A DNA stretch of 64,000 nucleotides from Chitinophaga terrae (ex Kim and Jung 2007) (GTDB lineage Bacteria > Bacteroidota > Bacteroidia > Chitinophagales > Chitinophagaceae): the NCBI RefSeq assembly GCF_900107795.1, contig NZ_FNRL01000006.1, positions 62,001 through 126,000 of the forward strand. The letters are read 5' to 3'. The notes below the pieces were generated by a model, which saw nothing but the letters and a program-made list of their open reading frames with translations, was not told where the DNA came from and searched no databases. The translations under genes and the position numbers were made by a program. Below are positions 18,990 through 28,021 of the stretch, piece after piece; the stretch's first letter is position 1; every line of letters starts with the position of its first letter.

Positions 18990-19044
18990 TTTATGGCACT
19001 GTATATGTGTGATTAGGACATCAATTCATCAGTAATTTTAAGCT

Positions 19045-19794
19045 ATGTTCCTTTTCAGCAAGCGCTCTGCAAAACCAGATGCACTGTCTTCTGTTCTGTC
19101 GTTCATGCATACCGACATTCATTCTCACCTCCTGCCGGCGGTAGATGACGGGGTGCAGGATGTGGAAACTTCTATCCGCTTTATCGAGAGGTTACAGGAA
19201 ATGGGTATCCGGAATGTTATTACCACTCCGCATGCGATGATGGATAGGTATCCTAATTCCAGGGATACGCTTGCCGGCCCGTATGCAGCAGTGGTGCAGG
19301 CGCTCAGGGAAAAGAAAAATTCCATTCCCGTGCAGTTTGCCGCAGAATACTACCTCGATGAACAGTTTGTACCATTGCTCCAGGCGCCGCTCCTGACCAT
19401 TGCAGGCAATAAAGTATTGGTAGAGATATCTTTCATTTCTGCACCTCCGCAACTGCACCAGTGGCTGTTTGATATACAGGCTGCCGGCTATCAGCCTGTG
19501 CTGGCCCACCCTGAAAGGTACCGGTACTACCACGAAAATACCAGGCAATATTATCAATTGAAAGAACTCGGCTGCCTGTTGCAGGTCAACCTGCTTTCGC
19601 TTACCGGTTATTACGGTAGAAGTATAGAAAAAACAGCTCACCTGTTATTGGAAGAACAACTGGCCGACCTGGTTGGCACCGACCTGCATCATGAAAAACA
19701 TATGCAGGCCATTGAGGCGATCGCCCAGAATAAAAGGCTGAGAAAAATACTCGATTCCTATCCTTTCCAGAACGCAGGTTTACTGGATCAGTAG
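19045..19794 (+). CDS. CpsB/CapC-type (PHP) tyrosine-protein phosphatase
   Basis: Metal-dependent protein-tyrosine phosphatase of the PHP superfamily (CpsB/YwqE), which in other bacteria removes phosphate from the tyrosine tail of capsule-assembly BY-kinases. The 249-aa protein carries the HTDIHSHLLPAVDDG metal site near residues 22-37, the TTPHAM motif, AEYYLDE, LAHPERY and GTDLHHEKH, the last supplying late metal ligands. A ~20-residue leader precedes the domain. It lies on the opposite strand just beyond the exopolysaccharide operon that encodes a Wzc BY-kinase with a seven-Tyr tail, so partnership with that kinase is a well-supported inference. Its 3' end overlaps the convergent T9SS gene by 15 bp. 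Confidence 0.9.
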   Translation: MFLFSKRSAKPDALSSVLSFMHTDIHSHLLPAVDDGVQDVETSIRFIERLQEMGIRNVITTPHAMMDRYPNSRDTLAGPYAAVVQALREKKNSIPVQFAAEYYLDEQFVPLLQAPLLTIAGNKVLVEISFISAPPQLHQWLFDIQAAGYQPVLAHPERYRYYHENTRQYYQLKELGCLLQVNLLSLTGYYGRSIEKTAHLLLEEQLADLVGTDLHHEKHMQAIEAIAQNKRLRKILDSYPFQNAGLLDQ

Positions 19795-21318
19795 CACCGT
19801 TCCCGTTTGTTTACGGCCCTGTTGCTTGCTGTCGGTATATGTAAGCACCCATACATAGGTACCCGGCGACTGCAATTGTCCATTCACTTTCCCATCCCAA
19901 TACCCGTAAGGGTCTGTAGTTGCAAATACCCGCTGCCCCCATCGGCTGTATACATCCAGCCTGTAATCTGTTACATCATCATGCACTTTTGCCCTGAAGT
20001 AATCATTCTGCCCGTCGTTATTCGGCGAAAAAGCAGTTGGCACAAATACCGCACATTCCCGGATGTTGCGGATGATGGTAGCAATACTGTCGATCTGGCA
20101 ACCATTGGCATCTTTCACTTTATAGAAATATTCGCCTTCATTCAACTTGCTGAATACGCTGTCGCTTTGCCAGGCGCCATTGTTCAGGTTATAACTGTAA
20201 GGAAGGGTACCTCCCCTGGGGATCACCGTTATTCGTCCGTCCATCACCGTTGTGCAACTGATATCCCGGCGCCATACCTGGTCGAAAGCCAGTTTATCAG
20301 GTTCCCGCACAGCGATCGTCGATATGGATTCGCGGCATCCCTCTTCATCCATCACCAGCACATTGTAATCACCCGGTGTGAGTTTTTCGAAAACATTGCT
20401 GTAGCTGGCATGCTGCGAATGGTTGAGGTAATACCTGTAAGGCCCGGTGCCGCCTGTTGTTTCTAACCTGATACTATTATTATTTTCCCCGTAACATGCG
20501 GAGGGGGTTACAGTAACATTGCTTCTCAGTTTCCAGTCTTCCACGGTTACATTCAGCACGGCGGTAACGCCGTTCGGATGCTGTACAGTTGCAGTGTAAG
20601 TACCTGCAGCCAGGTTTTTCAGCTCTGTAGCGTTGCTGTTGATGGGGCTCCAGCTAACAGTGCAGGGCACACTGACGCCGGCTATCTTTAGTTTGATAGA
20701 TCCCTGTTTTTCGTTTTCACAGGTCTTATGCACATCCGCGCTCAGCTGGGGCGTTTCCCTCAGCGAGGCAGAAAGATTATCCATCAGCACCGCGGAACCG
20801 TAGGGGCTCTGATCGCAGGGCAGGTCTACTCCTGCCATGAAAACGATGTATTTGTATTGTTTTTTGGGAATGACATTGAAAGTATATCGCCTCCAGCTGG
20901 TATGATACATGGGGACTGAACTCCAAAGCCTTTCCAGCGTATCGCGGGGCGAGTTGGCGCCATAAACATTGAGCAGGCCATAACAGGCTTTATAAGCGTA
21001 ATTAGGTGCATAGGCCAGGTCGGCCGACAGCTGGTAAGACTTGCCTGCCTGCAGGTTCACTTCCTGGCTTACAGATTCCAGGTAGGTAGGTCCGCTATGC
21101 AAACCAATATAAGATTCCCCGTCCGTAGGTTGCTGAGTGATATTTAATGCGCCGGGCTGCACGTCAGGCGTATTGCGGCCCAGCCACTGGGGTGGCACTT
21201 TACCTGCCCCTCGCTCGCCTTCCAGGGAAGGGTTTTTCAGTATAATATCTTGCGCGCACAGGGAAAAACAGGTGCATAGTAAGCAGCAGATAAATATAGG
21301 ATAGCGCAAAAGTTTCAT
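19780..21318 (-). CDS. Secreted T9SS type-B protein with SprB-like repeats
   Basis: Large extracellular protein of 512 aa. It has a signal peptide (about 1-22, ending LCAQ) and a galactose-binding-like N-terminal region (about 25-185, starting LKNPSLEGE). Two or three SprB-type repeats follow; an example is SACYGENNNSIRLETTGGTGPYRYYLN, given here only as a motif of Cys, GGTGPY and GDYNV...GC. The gliding-motility-associated C-terminal domain begins near 420 (PTAFSPNNDGQNDYF, YSRWGQRVF, WDGKVNG). The C-terminal domain is a type IX secretion signal of type B. The gene is separated from the exopolysaccharide operon by a terminator on the last stop of that operon. Surface adhesion is possible but not shown. 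Confidence 0.88.
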   Translation of the reverse strand: MKLLRYPIFICCLLCTCFSLCAQDIILKNPSLEGERGAGKVPPQWLGRNTPDVQPGALNITQQPTDGESYIGLHSGPTYLESVSQEVNLQAGKSYQLSADLAYAPNYAYKACYGLLNVYGANSPRDTLERLWSSVPMYHTSWRRYTFNVIPKKQYKYIVFMAGVDLPCDQSPYGSAVLMDNLSASLRETPQLSADVHKTCENEKQGSIKLKIAGVSVPCTVSWSPINSNATELKNLAAGTYTATVQHPNGVTAVLNVTVEDWKLRSNVTVTPSACYGENNNSIRLETTGGTGPYRYYLNHSQHASYSNVFEKLTPGDYNVLVMDEEGCRESISTIAVREPDKLAFDQVWRRDISCTTVMDGRITVIPRGGTLPYSYNLNNGAWQSDSVFSKLNEGEYFYKVKDANGCQIDSIATIIRNIRECAVFVPTAFSPNNDGQNDYFRAKVHDDVTDYRLDVYSRWGQRVFATTDPYGYWDGKVNGQLQSPGTYVWVLTYTDSKQQGRKQTGTVLLIQ

Positions 21319-21328
21319 GGATATCTGT

Positions 21329-21358
21329 TTAAAAAAGCATTGCCTGTTGGCAATGCTT
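21329..21358 (-). terminator. Intrinsic terminator of the exopolysaccharide operon
   Basis: A perfect 10-bp stem (21335-21344 with 21349-21358) with a TGTT loop begins on the first base of the aminotransferase stop codon. It is followed on the minus strand by a run of T residues, made by the A-run at 21331-21336. This is the best-formed terminator near the end of the 16-gene cluster. Confidence 0.85.
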
Positions 21359-22488
21359 CATGCAGTATTGGATTTGATCACAGAAACAACTTTTGCCAGG
21401 TCCGCCTCCGACAAATTGGAGCCGCTTGGCAAACAAAGTCCTTTATCGAATAGTTCTTCTCCAACTCCGTTCACATACGCCGGGTGGTTGGCAAATACCG
21501 GTTGCAAATGCATTGGTTTCCATAATGGCCTGGATTCTATATTCTCTTTCTCGAGGGCCAGTCGTATCGTTTCCCTGGTAAGGCCTCCCGCTTCCGCAGG
21601 ATCAACCAGGATGGTTGTCAGCCACCGGTTGCTGAAGTAACCTTCCGGCGCTTCCTGGAAACTGATACCCGGCAGCCCGCTCAACTCTTTATAGTAATAT
21701 TCAAAGTTCTTTCTTCTTTCAGCCACTCTTGCATCTATTACCGTCATCTGCCCACGGCCAATTGCAGCAACAATGTTACTCATCCTGTAATTGTAGCCGA
21801 TCTGGCTATGCTGGTAATGCGGCGCAGCGTCCCTGGCCTGGGAAGCAAGAAAACGGGCCTTGCTGATCAACTCCCCGTCATTCCCCAATAAAGCGCCGCC
21901 TCCGCTGGTAGTGATTATTTTGTTCCCGTTAAAGCTAAGCACACCAAAGTTTCCAAAACTGCCGCATGCCTTGCCATGCAACTTAGACCCTAACGCTTCA
22001 GCAGCATCTTCTATTACAGGGATCTCATATTTTTTTGCTATCGCCATGATCTCCTCCATCTTTGCCGGCATGCCGTAGAGGTGCACCGGAATAATGGCGC
22101 CTATTTTCTTCCCTTTCGCCAGGCGTTCTTTGATCGCTGTTTCCAGCAATGTAGGATCCATATTCCAGGTATCTCTTTCACTGTCTATAAACACAGGCGT
22201 TGCTCCGACATAAACAATAGGATTTGCGGAAGCGGAAAAGGTAAAGCTCTGGCAGATCACTTCATCGCCGGGCTGTACGCCGGAGAGTATAAGCGCCAGG
22301 TGTAAAGCCGCCGTACCGGCAGACAACGCCGCTGCATGCCTGGTGCCGGTGTAATTGGCCAGCTCCTGTTCAAACCCATCTACATGAGGCCCCAGCGGCG
22401 CAATCCAGTTAGATTCAAATGCATCCTTTACCAGCTCCAGTTCTGATCCTTCCATGTGAGGAGATGATAACCATATTTTTTTGTTCAT
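21358..22488 (-). CDS. DegT/DnrJ/EryC1-family sugar aminotransferase (PglE/EpsN-like)
   Basis: PLP enzyme that aminates a UDP-4-keto-6-deoxy-N-acetylhexosamine. The 376-aa protein shows SAGTAALHLAL and DEVICQSFTF for cofactor binding, DAAEALGS with the PLP-binding Asp, and SFNGNKIITTSGGG, where the Lys forms the Schiff base. Within the cluster it fits the PglE step that gives UDP-4-amino-4,6-dideoxy-GlcNAc, using the keto-sugar from the PglF-like dehydratase at the other end of the operon, before acetylation by the adjacent PglD-like enzyme. It is the last gene of the operon and its stop begins the terminator stem. Confidence 0.9.
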   Translation of the reverse strand: MNKKIWLSSPHMEGSELELVKDAFESNWIAPLGPHVDGFEQELANYTGTRHAAALSAGTAALHLALILSGVQPGDEVICQSFTFSASANPIVYVGATPVFIDSERDTWNMDPTLLETAIKERLAKGKKIGAIIPVHLYGMPAKMEEIMAIAKKYEIPVIEDAAEALGSKLHGKACGSFGNFGVLSFNGNKIITTSGGGALLGNDGELISKARFLASQARDAAPHYQHSQIGYNYRMSNIVAAIGRGQMTVIDARVAERRKNFEYYYKELSGLPGISFQEAPEGYFSNRWLTTILVDPAEAGGLTRETIRLALEKENIESRPLWKPMHLQPVFANHPAYVNGVGEELFDKGLCLPSGSNLSEADLAKVVSVIKSNTA

Positions 22489-22506
22489 CTTTTCTTCTTT
22501 TAAAAA

Positions 22507-23100
22507 TTATTTAATTCTTGCAGGATTACCTGCTACAACTGTTTCAGCAGGTACCGGTTTGGTTACAACCGCCCCTGCTCCTACAACCGCCCATTCGCCT
22601 ATTGTTATTCCCGGCAGTATCACCGCGCCTGCGCCAACATGCGCGCCTCTGCCCACTTTTACGTTGCCGCAGAGCGCCGCGTTAGGAGAAATATGTACAA
22701 AGTCTTCCACTACGCAGTCATGATCTACGGAAGCATTTGTATTGATAATACAATGTGCCCCTATCCTCGCATCCGCATTGATACTGGCTCCAGCCATCAC
22801 CACTGTTCCAATTCCCAATTGCGCAGTAGGCGAAATATTGGAAGAAGGATGGAAGGCAGTACTAAACGCAGCGCCTAAACGCGCTACTACTTTTTCCCTG
22901 ATCCTGTTGTTGCCAATTGCCACAATGAAGCAGTCATCCGCTTTCGCCGAAGCGAGTTGCGTAACCGGGTACTCCCAAAGGTTTTTCACATTGGGATTAT
23001 CATCAAAAATGCCGGCGATCGTGCGCTGGTGTGATTTCAGTATTTCTATGATCACCTTCGCATGCCCGCTGGCTCCGAATATGTAAACAGCATTACTCAT
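22507..23100 (-). CDS. Sugar O/N-acetyltransferase, NeuD/PglD family
   Basis: Hexapeptide-repeat acetyltransferase of 197 aa with an N-terminal Rossmann-like lid ([16 protein letters not shown]) and a left-handed beta-helix C-terminus ([24 protein letters not shown] hexads, ending GNPARI). His in [11 protein letters not shown] is the expected catalytic base. In a PglF-C-D-E set it would acetylate the 4-amino group to give UDP-di-N-acetylbacillosamine. The start at 23100 is chosen because ATGAGTAA overlaps the stop of the preceding sugar transferase by 8 nt, a tight translational coupling. An upstream in-frame ATG would add 14 residues within that gene. Confidence 0.9.
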   Translation of the reverse strand: MSNAVYIFGASGHAKVIIEILKSHQRTIAGIFDDNPNVKNLWEYPVTQLASAKADDCFIVAIGNNRIREKVVARLGAAFSTAFHPSSNISPTAQLGIGTVVMAGASINADARIGAHCIINTNASVDHDCVVEDFVHISPNAALCGNVKVGRGAHVGAGAVILPGITIGEWAVVGAGAVVTKPVPAETVVAGNPARIK

Positions 23101-23707
23101 TGCTTCCTGTAAATCGTTCCATGGTAGCGCTGCCTTCCGCATTAATGCCTTCCGGCTTCACCACCTTTAAAATTGTTTTCGCGAGGATCTTGGCATCCAG
23201 AGCCGGGCTCAGGTTATCGACATAATAAACATCGTAATTAAACTTCTGCTCCCAGGAAATAGCGTTACGCCCATTCACCTGCGCCCACCCGGTGATACCG
23301 GGTCGTACCTCATGCCTTCTGCGCTGTACATTGTTGTACAGGGGAAGGTATTCAACCAGCAAAGGCCTTGGGCCAACCAGGCTCATATCTCCCTTTAATA
23401 CATTGATCAGCTGGGGGATCTCATCCAGGGAGGTTTTTCTAACAATCTTCCCGATGGCGGTTAACCTGTCTTTGTCGGGCAGCAACTGGCCATCCGGGCC
23501 TCGCCTGTCGTTCATGGTCTTAAACTTGATCACCCTGAACACCTTCCCGTTCCTGCCAGGTCTTGGCTGCGTGAAGAACGGCGTTCCTCCGTTTGCAATA
23601 CCCAACAGCAGCGTAAGCAACAGGAAAACCGGCAGCAATAGCAACAAGGCTACCAATGCCACCAAACGGTCGATGAATGGTTTAATTAGATTCCTGTACC
23701 AATTCAT
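23093..23707 (-). CDS. Initiating sugar-1-phosphate transferase (PglC-like, monotopic PGT)
   Basis: Attaches the first sugar phosphate to undecaprenyl phosphate at the inner membrane. The 204-aa, PglC-sized protein lacks the extra N-terminal helices of WbaP-type enzymes. One N-terminal hydrophobic reentrant helix (about 8-36) is followed by [19 protein letters not shown], the SLDEIPQL motif with the catalytic Asp-Glu dyad, MSLVGPRPL and [14 protein letters not shown]. The small size and neighbouring PglD/PglE-like genes support UDP-di-N-acetylbacillosamine as donor. Its start overlaps the end of the preceding GT4 gene by 26 nt and its stop overlaps the acetyltransferase start. Confidence 0.93.
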   Translation of the reverse strand: MNWYRNLIKPFIDRLVALVALLLLLPVFLLLTLLLGIANGGTPFFTQPRPGRNGKVFRVIKFKTMNDRRGPDGQLLPDKDRLTAIGKIVRKTSLDEIPQLINVLKGDMSLVGPRPLLVEYLPLYNNVQRRRHEVRPGITGWAQVNGRNAISWEQKFNYDVYYVDNLSPALDAKILAKTILKVVKPEGINAEGSATMERFTGSNE

Positions 23708-24959
23708 GGGTTGAGAGAATTTTACCAGTTATCTTTTTCTGTATCTCTTCCAGATACCGGTCAGCCAACACCTGCCTGTCGAAATGTTTTTTTGCATAAT
23801 TGAAACCACTCTCTCCTTCCCGGATAATCCTTCCAGGATCGTTCAGATACGCCCTGATGATGGTATTATAGGCCTCCGTATTTTCAGGTTCCACATAACA
23901 ACCGGCTTCCGCGGTTTCCACCAGCTCCCTGGATACCCCGTCAATAGCCATGAGTATAGGCTTTTTGCATGCCATATAATCGAATGTTTTGTTGGAATAA
24001 ACTGTCTTGAAAGTATCTACCCGTTTCAATACAGATGCGCCCATTTCAGAAGCAAGTATATACTTGAAGACCTCCTGTTTCGGTACTGCATCCAGGAAGC
24101 GGACATTCTTTACATTCATGGAAGCGGCGAGCGACTGCAAGCGGGCTTTCTCCATTCCCTGCCCTATCAGTTGAAACAATACAGGGGTATCTTCCAACAC
24201 TTTTCCTGCTTCCAGTATCTGCTCCAGGTGATTGGCCACGCCATGCGCGCCAACATAAGTGATCACAAAACGGCCATCCAGTCCGCGCTCTTTCCTGAAC
24301 GCTTCCCTATCAAAGGTTTCCAGGAGGTGATCGGAAAGAGAGAAGTCGGCCGCATTTGGTACGAAGATCAATTTCTCTACCGGCACAGACTTTTTATCTC
24401 TCAATGTATTATAGAACGCAGGAGTCAGCACATTGATGAGCGCCGCTTTGCGGTAGATAAAATCCTCTACCCAATACGCCAGTTTAATGACCAATTTATT
24501 CTTCAATACGCCTGTATCGATAGCTGATTCAGGCCAAAGGTCCCTTACTTCAAAAACAAAAGGCACTCCTTTGATGCGCGACAGCAAATAACCTGCAATA
24601 CCAACAAACAAAGGCGGGGAAGTAACTACCACCACATCAAATTTTCCTTTCGTTTTAAAAAGGCCGGCCCATAATGCAGAGAACATGAAGGAAAAATATC
24701 CCCATAGCCTGCCCAGGAAATTCTTGTTATAGGATTCAGAAACATGGCAGCGCCAGACATCTACCAGCCCCTGTTTCTTTTTCACATAATATTTCCCTTT
24801 GTATTCAGGCCGCTTCTCAGACCCGTTGTAATGCATCATCCCACCCAGTACCGTTACTTCGGCGCCCTGGCTGGTCCATTGCTTGGTGATCTCGTTCCAC
24901 CTGGAACCGCCCGGGTCGTCCTCTTCCAAAAAATACTGGTGTATCAATAGAATTTTCAT
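23682..24959 (-). CDS. GT4 glycosyltransferase (WbuB-like)
   Basis: GT-B fold glycosyltransferase of 425 aa, probably adding an early sugar of the repeat unit on the cytoplasmic face. The N-terminal half has the [18 protein letters not shown] acceptor-side loop and [13 protein letters not shown], typical of WbuB/GT4 members. The C-terminal half has [11 protein letters not shown], then [25 protein letters not shown] with the nucleotide-sugar Glu region. It starts 2 bp after the heparinase-like gene and its end overlaps the initiating transferase. Donor and acceptor are not determinable. Confidence 0.9.
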   Translation of the reverse strand: MKILLIHQYFLEEDDPGGSRWNEITKQWTSQGAEVTVLGGMMHYNGSEKRPEYKGKYYVKKKQGLVDVWRCHVSESYNKNFLGRLWGYFSFMFSALWAGLFKTKGKFDVVVVTSPPLFVGIAGYLLSRIKGVPFVFEVRDLWPESAIDTGVLKNKLVIKLAYWVEDFIYRKAALINVLTPAFYNTLRDKKSVPVEKLIFVPNAADFSLSDHLLETFDREAFRKERGLDGRFVITYVGAHGVANHLEQILEAGKVLEDTPVLFQLIGQGMEKARLQSLAASMNVKNVRFLDAVPKQEVFKYILASEMGASVLKRVDTFKTVYSNKTFDYMACKKPILMAIDGVSRELVETAEAGCYVEPENTEAYNTIIRAYLNDPGRIIREGESGFNYAKKHFDRQVLADRYLEEIQKKITGKILSTHELVQESN

Positions 24960-24961
24960 AG

Positions 24962-26848
24962 TCAGTTAATTGTGATTTCCGTGATAATGGTATCTACTTC
25001 CGAATTGAATATAGTTGTGCTGTTCTCTTCTTTAATACCGTAGAGCGATGCATGCATACCGGGCTTGCACAGGGGCTGCAAAATAGCGCCGCTGCTGTCT
25101 TCCGCCTTCAGGATCAGCCTTCCGGGCTGCGTGGTATGCCATAACTGGCGCATTAAAGTATGTGATGGTTTATGCTGGATATGGTCTTTTACAATCCAGT
25201 TCAGCTCATTCTTCTTTTTCCTGACCTGCCTGATATGTACGATATCTGCACCCAGCTGCTGGAACGCTGTAATAGCTCCTTCCCATATATACTCATCCGT
25301 TGTCTCGTATAGCCGGGCACGCGAGCACTGCGACCAGTTGTACCAGATAAACCTGGGGCCTTTCTGCATCTGGTCATAATCGTCGAGCATCACCGTATTA
25401 TGCGAAGCGGTGCCCATAAAATAGCGGAGCGTGTTTTCGTCTGTATTGTATTTATACGAACCCGCATCCATCAATATATTTTCGTTCTTCACCCAGATGT
25501 CGAGGTGCAGGTTATCTGCCTGCGAAGGTCTGTCTTTATGGCTGCCGCATCTGAGGAAAGTAAGCGTATCATTTTCCCTGCAAACAAAATATCCTCCATC
25601 CGGGAAAGAGTACATATGCTTATCTTTCTCCAGCAGCTCCCCGATATTTCCCTGGTCCGGAATCCCGTACCAGTCAGCATCTTCGTAGGTTCCGTGAAAT
25701 GAAGGATCTAACTGCAGAAGCTTTGCAAGGGCATGCAGCTGCGGCCTGTAATCCCTGTAGGGGTTATCATTCAGTTTAAAGAACAATGCGCCATCGTTAG
25801 CCCCGTAATTAGGCAACCAACCGGTGGCATCGTTCATGCATACACGCAGGAAACGCAGCGACTTCTCCGCCTTGTTTTTTACTACCGGCGCAAAAGTTTC
25901 TCCGTTCAGGGAGGCTAACTGTATGGCCCAGGTCAGCAACTGGATCACCACGCGGTGGTAGTTCATGGAGAACTGGAGGAAACTGCCGTCGTCGTAGATC
26001 TGGTAAGCCACTTCTTCTTCGAACCAACGCTTGCCATGTTCTTTCCAGGTGGCAGCGCCGGGCAGCGAAGGATAGAGCAACCCTCCCAGGTACAAAGCCA
26101 GCGTTTCGGTGATCGCATGGTTATTCCGTACGGCGATCCTTGAAAAATTGATATTATGATAAACATGGTGCAGTTGCCAGTAAATAGCATACTGTATTTG
26201 GTCGAACACTTCGGTGGTCAGCGCAGGAGAATTGCGGTAGAAGTACAGGGCGAACGTCCAGTTCAGTACCCGTAAACTGATCTCCTGGCTGCATTTGTAG
26301 TGCGGACCGGTATTTACTTTATTGCTGCGGATCCACGACAGGATATCTTCAAATACCCAGCTGGCGTTATCCTGCTCAAAATGATAATCATACCTGATGA
26401 TATCGTACAGGTAGGCGAATCGTGCCTTTTCCCACACGAACTTGATGTCGCCCGCTTCAGCAGAGAAATCGTTCACCATTGTCCAATGCAGGGTTGCATC
26501 GTAGGTATATCCTGAGTCGGGGTTCTTGAACCATCCTTCCACGGGTTTTATTACCCCATTGAACAGGGGCAGTAATCCTTTTTGCAGGAGTTCAATCCGT
26601 TGCTTCAGTTCCGGGCTGGGATTGCGTTTTATTTTCAGGGCTTCCCGGCTCTGGAAAAAGAATAAAGCCGGTTGTTGTTTCCATTCGTCTAACGACAAAT
26701 AACGCTGAAACGGCGGATCTTCGGGGAAACGTTTTTTCAGTCTCCCCGTTCTCCGGTTCAGCTCATGAACAGTACGGAATGCCACATATCTCCATCCCAT
26801 GTTCTTCATTACCTTCAGTCCATTTATTATCGTATTCAAACTACTCAT
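24962..26848 (-). CDS. Heparinase II/III-family polysaccharide lyase
   Basis: Likely beta-eliminates a uronic-acid-containing polymer. The 628-aa protein has an N-terminal alpha/alpha-barrel (heparinase II/III N-like, about 60-380; NNHAITETLALYLGG and NYHRVVIQLL hold barrel residues) and a C-terminal beta-sandwich (about 395-625; FPDGGYFVCREND, LHLDIWVKNENILMDAGSYKYN). No signal peptide is evident, which is odd for a lyase but common for members inside capsule loci. The start at 26848 is preferred because it overlaps the epimerase stop by 8 nt (ATGAGTAG). The lyase agrees with a uronic acid in the polymer, predicted from the dehydrogenase in this operon. Confidence 0.88.
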   Translation of the reverse strand: MSSLNTIINGLKVMKNMGWRYVAFRTVHELNRRTGRLKKRFPEDPPFQRYLSLDEWKQQPALFFFQSREALKIKRNPSPELKQRIELLQKGLLPLFNGVIKPVEGWFKNPDSGYTYDATLHWTMVNDFSAEAGDIKFVWEKARFAYLYDIIRYDYHFEQDNASWVFEDILSWIRSNKVNTGPHYKCSQEISLRVLNWTFALYFYRNSPALTTEVFDQIQYAIYWQLHHVYHNINFSRIAVRNNHAITETLALYLGGLLYPSLPGAATWKEHGKRWFEEEVAYQIYDDGSFLQFSMNYHRVVIQLLTWAIQLASLNGETFAPVVKNKAEKSLRFLRVCMNDATGWLPNYGANDGALFFKLNDNPYRDYRPQLHALAKLLQLDPSFHGTYEDADWYGIPDQGNIGELLEKDKHMYSFPDGGYFVCRENDTLTFLRCGSHKDRPSQADNLHLDIWVKNENILMDAGSYKYNTDENTLRYFMGTASHNTVMLDDYDQMQKGPRFIWYNWSQCSRARLYETTDEYIWEGAITAFQQLGADIVHIRQVRKKKNELNWIVKDHIQHKPSHTLMRQLWHTTQPGRLILKAEDSSGAILQPLCKPGMHASLYGIKEENSTTIFNSEVDTIITEITIN

Positions 26849-27962
26849 ACACCACAACTGGTTCTTGCTTAACAGCGAATAATTCAATTAATTTTTGAGT
26901 GATCCTTTTAGCAGTATTCCCATCCCATAATGCGGGGATAGCGCCTTTTTTCCATTGGCCGCTGAAGAGTTTATCCATTGCCGGGGCCAGCGCTGCAGGA
27001 TCGGTACCCAGCAGTTCGTTGGTTCCTGTAATGCAGGTTTCAGGCCGTTCGGTAGTATCCCTCAAAGTCATGCAGGGAACACCCATTACGGTAGTTTCTT
27101 CTGTAATACCACCCGAATCGGTAACAACAGCTTTAGCTCTTTCCACCAGGTAATTGAACTCGAGGTAACTTAATGGCGGAACGAGGAAAAGGCGTGGATG
27201 GTCTACCGCAATTTTTTCCAGGTTTTTAGCAGTACGCGGATGCACCGGGAAGATAACAGGCAGGTCCCTGGTGTTTCTCATGATCTCTCCTATCAGCAAA
27301 GCAAGGTTGGCTTCTTCATCCACGTTGGCAGGGCGGTGAAGGGTCATTACAATGTACTCCTTCGGCTGAAGTTTAGCGGCTTCCCAGATAGGAGGCGCAA
27401 TAAACCTGGCGCGCTGCTGAAGCAATGTATCGATCATGGTATTGCCCACGAAGATGATCTGCTCGTTGGTTTTCCCTTCCTTCTGCAGGTTGGTATTAGC
27501 GATCACGGAAGTGGTAAAGAAATAGTCGGTGATCGAATCGGTGACCAGGCGGTTGATCTCCTCCGGCATGGTAATATCGCCCGACCTGATGCCGGCTTCC
27601 ACATGCGCAACTTTGATCTTCAGTTTTTTGGCGACAATAGCGCAGGCCATTGTTGAGGTTACATCACCTACTACCAGGATCATATCACATGGATTTTCTA
27701 TCAACTCCTGTTCAAACCTCACCATGATACTGGCTGTTTGTTCGGCCTGGGAACCGCCGCCGGCAGAGAGGTTAGCGTGGGGAGCGGGAATGCCCAGCTG
27801 TTCGAAAAATGAATCGCTCATGTTCTTATCGTAATGCTGTCCTGTATGCACCAGGCGATAGCTGATACGATATCCTTCGCGTTTTTTTTCTTCAATAGCC
27901 GCGATAATGGGCGCGATCTTCATAAAATTCGGACGCGCCCCCGCGATGATGGTTAACTTCAT
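26841..27962 (-). CDS. wecB: UDP-N-acetylglucosamine 2-epimerase, non-hydrolysing
   Basis: Interconverts UDP-GlcNAc and UDP-ManNAc in the cytoplasm. The 373-aa protein has the family landmarks GARPNFMKIAPI, HTGQHYDKNMS, VVGDVTST, HVEAGIRSGD, MTLHRPANVD with its active-site His, DSGGITEET and RDTTERPE. With the UDP-HexNAc dehydrogenase of the same operon it could yield UDP-ManNAcA, or the dehydrogenase could act on UDP-GlcNAc directly. It is separated from the preceding GT by 59 bp holding a hairpin, the largest gap in the second half of the operon. Confidence 0.95.
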   Translation of the reverse strand: MKLTIIAGARPNFMKIAPIIAAIEEKKREGYRISYRLVHTGQHYDKNMSDSFFEQLGIPAPHANLSAGGGSQAEQTASIMVRFEQELIENPCDMILVVGDVTSTMACAIVAKKLKIKVAHVEAGIRSGDITMPEEINRLVTDSITDYFFTTSVIANTNLQKEGKTNEQIIFVGNTMIDTLLQQRARFIAPPIWEAAKLQPKEYIVMTLHRPANVDEEANLALLIGEIMRNTRDLPVIFPVHPRTAKNLEKIAVDHPRLFLVPPLSYLEFNYLVERAKAVVTDSGGITEETTVMGVPCMTLRDTTERPETCITGTNELLGTDPAALAPAMDKLFSGQWKKGAIPALWDGNTAKRITQKLIELFAVKQEPVVVYE

Positions 27963-27986
27963 TTCGATATGGTTTTAATATGTTTG

Positions 27987-28010
27987 CATTGCAACCCTAC
28001 AGTTGCAATG
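27987..28010. repeat. Intercistronic hairpin inside the exopolysaccharide operon
   Basis: A perfect 9-bp stem (27987-27995 with 28002-28010) and a 6-nt loop. The T-run (28014-28018) lies on the plus-strand side, so it is not a canonical terminator for the minus-strand operon. It may be a processing or stabilising hairpin, or a plus-strand stop for antisense transcripts. Confidence 0.5.
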
Positions 28011-28021
28011 TGGTTTTTCTT

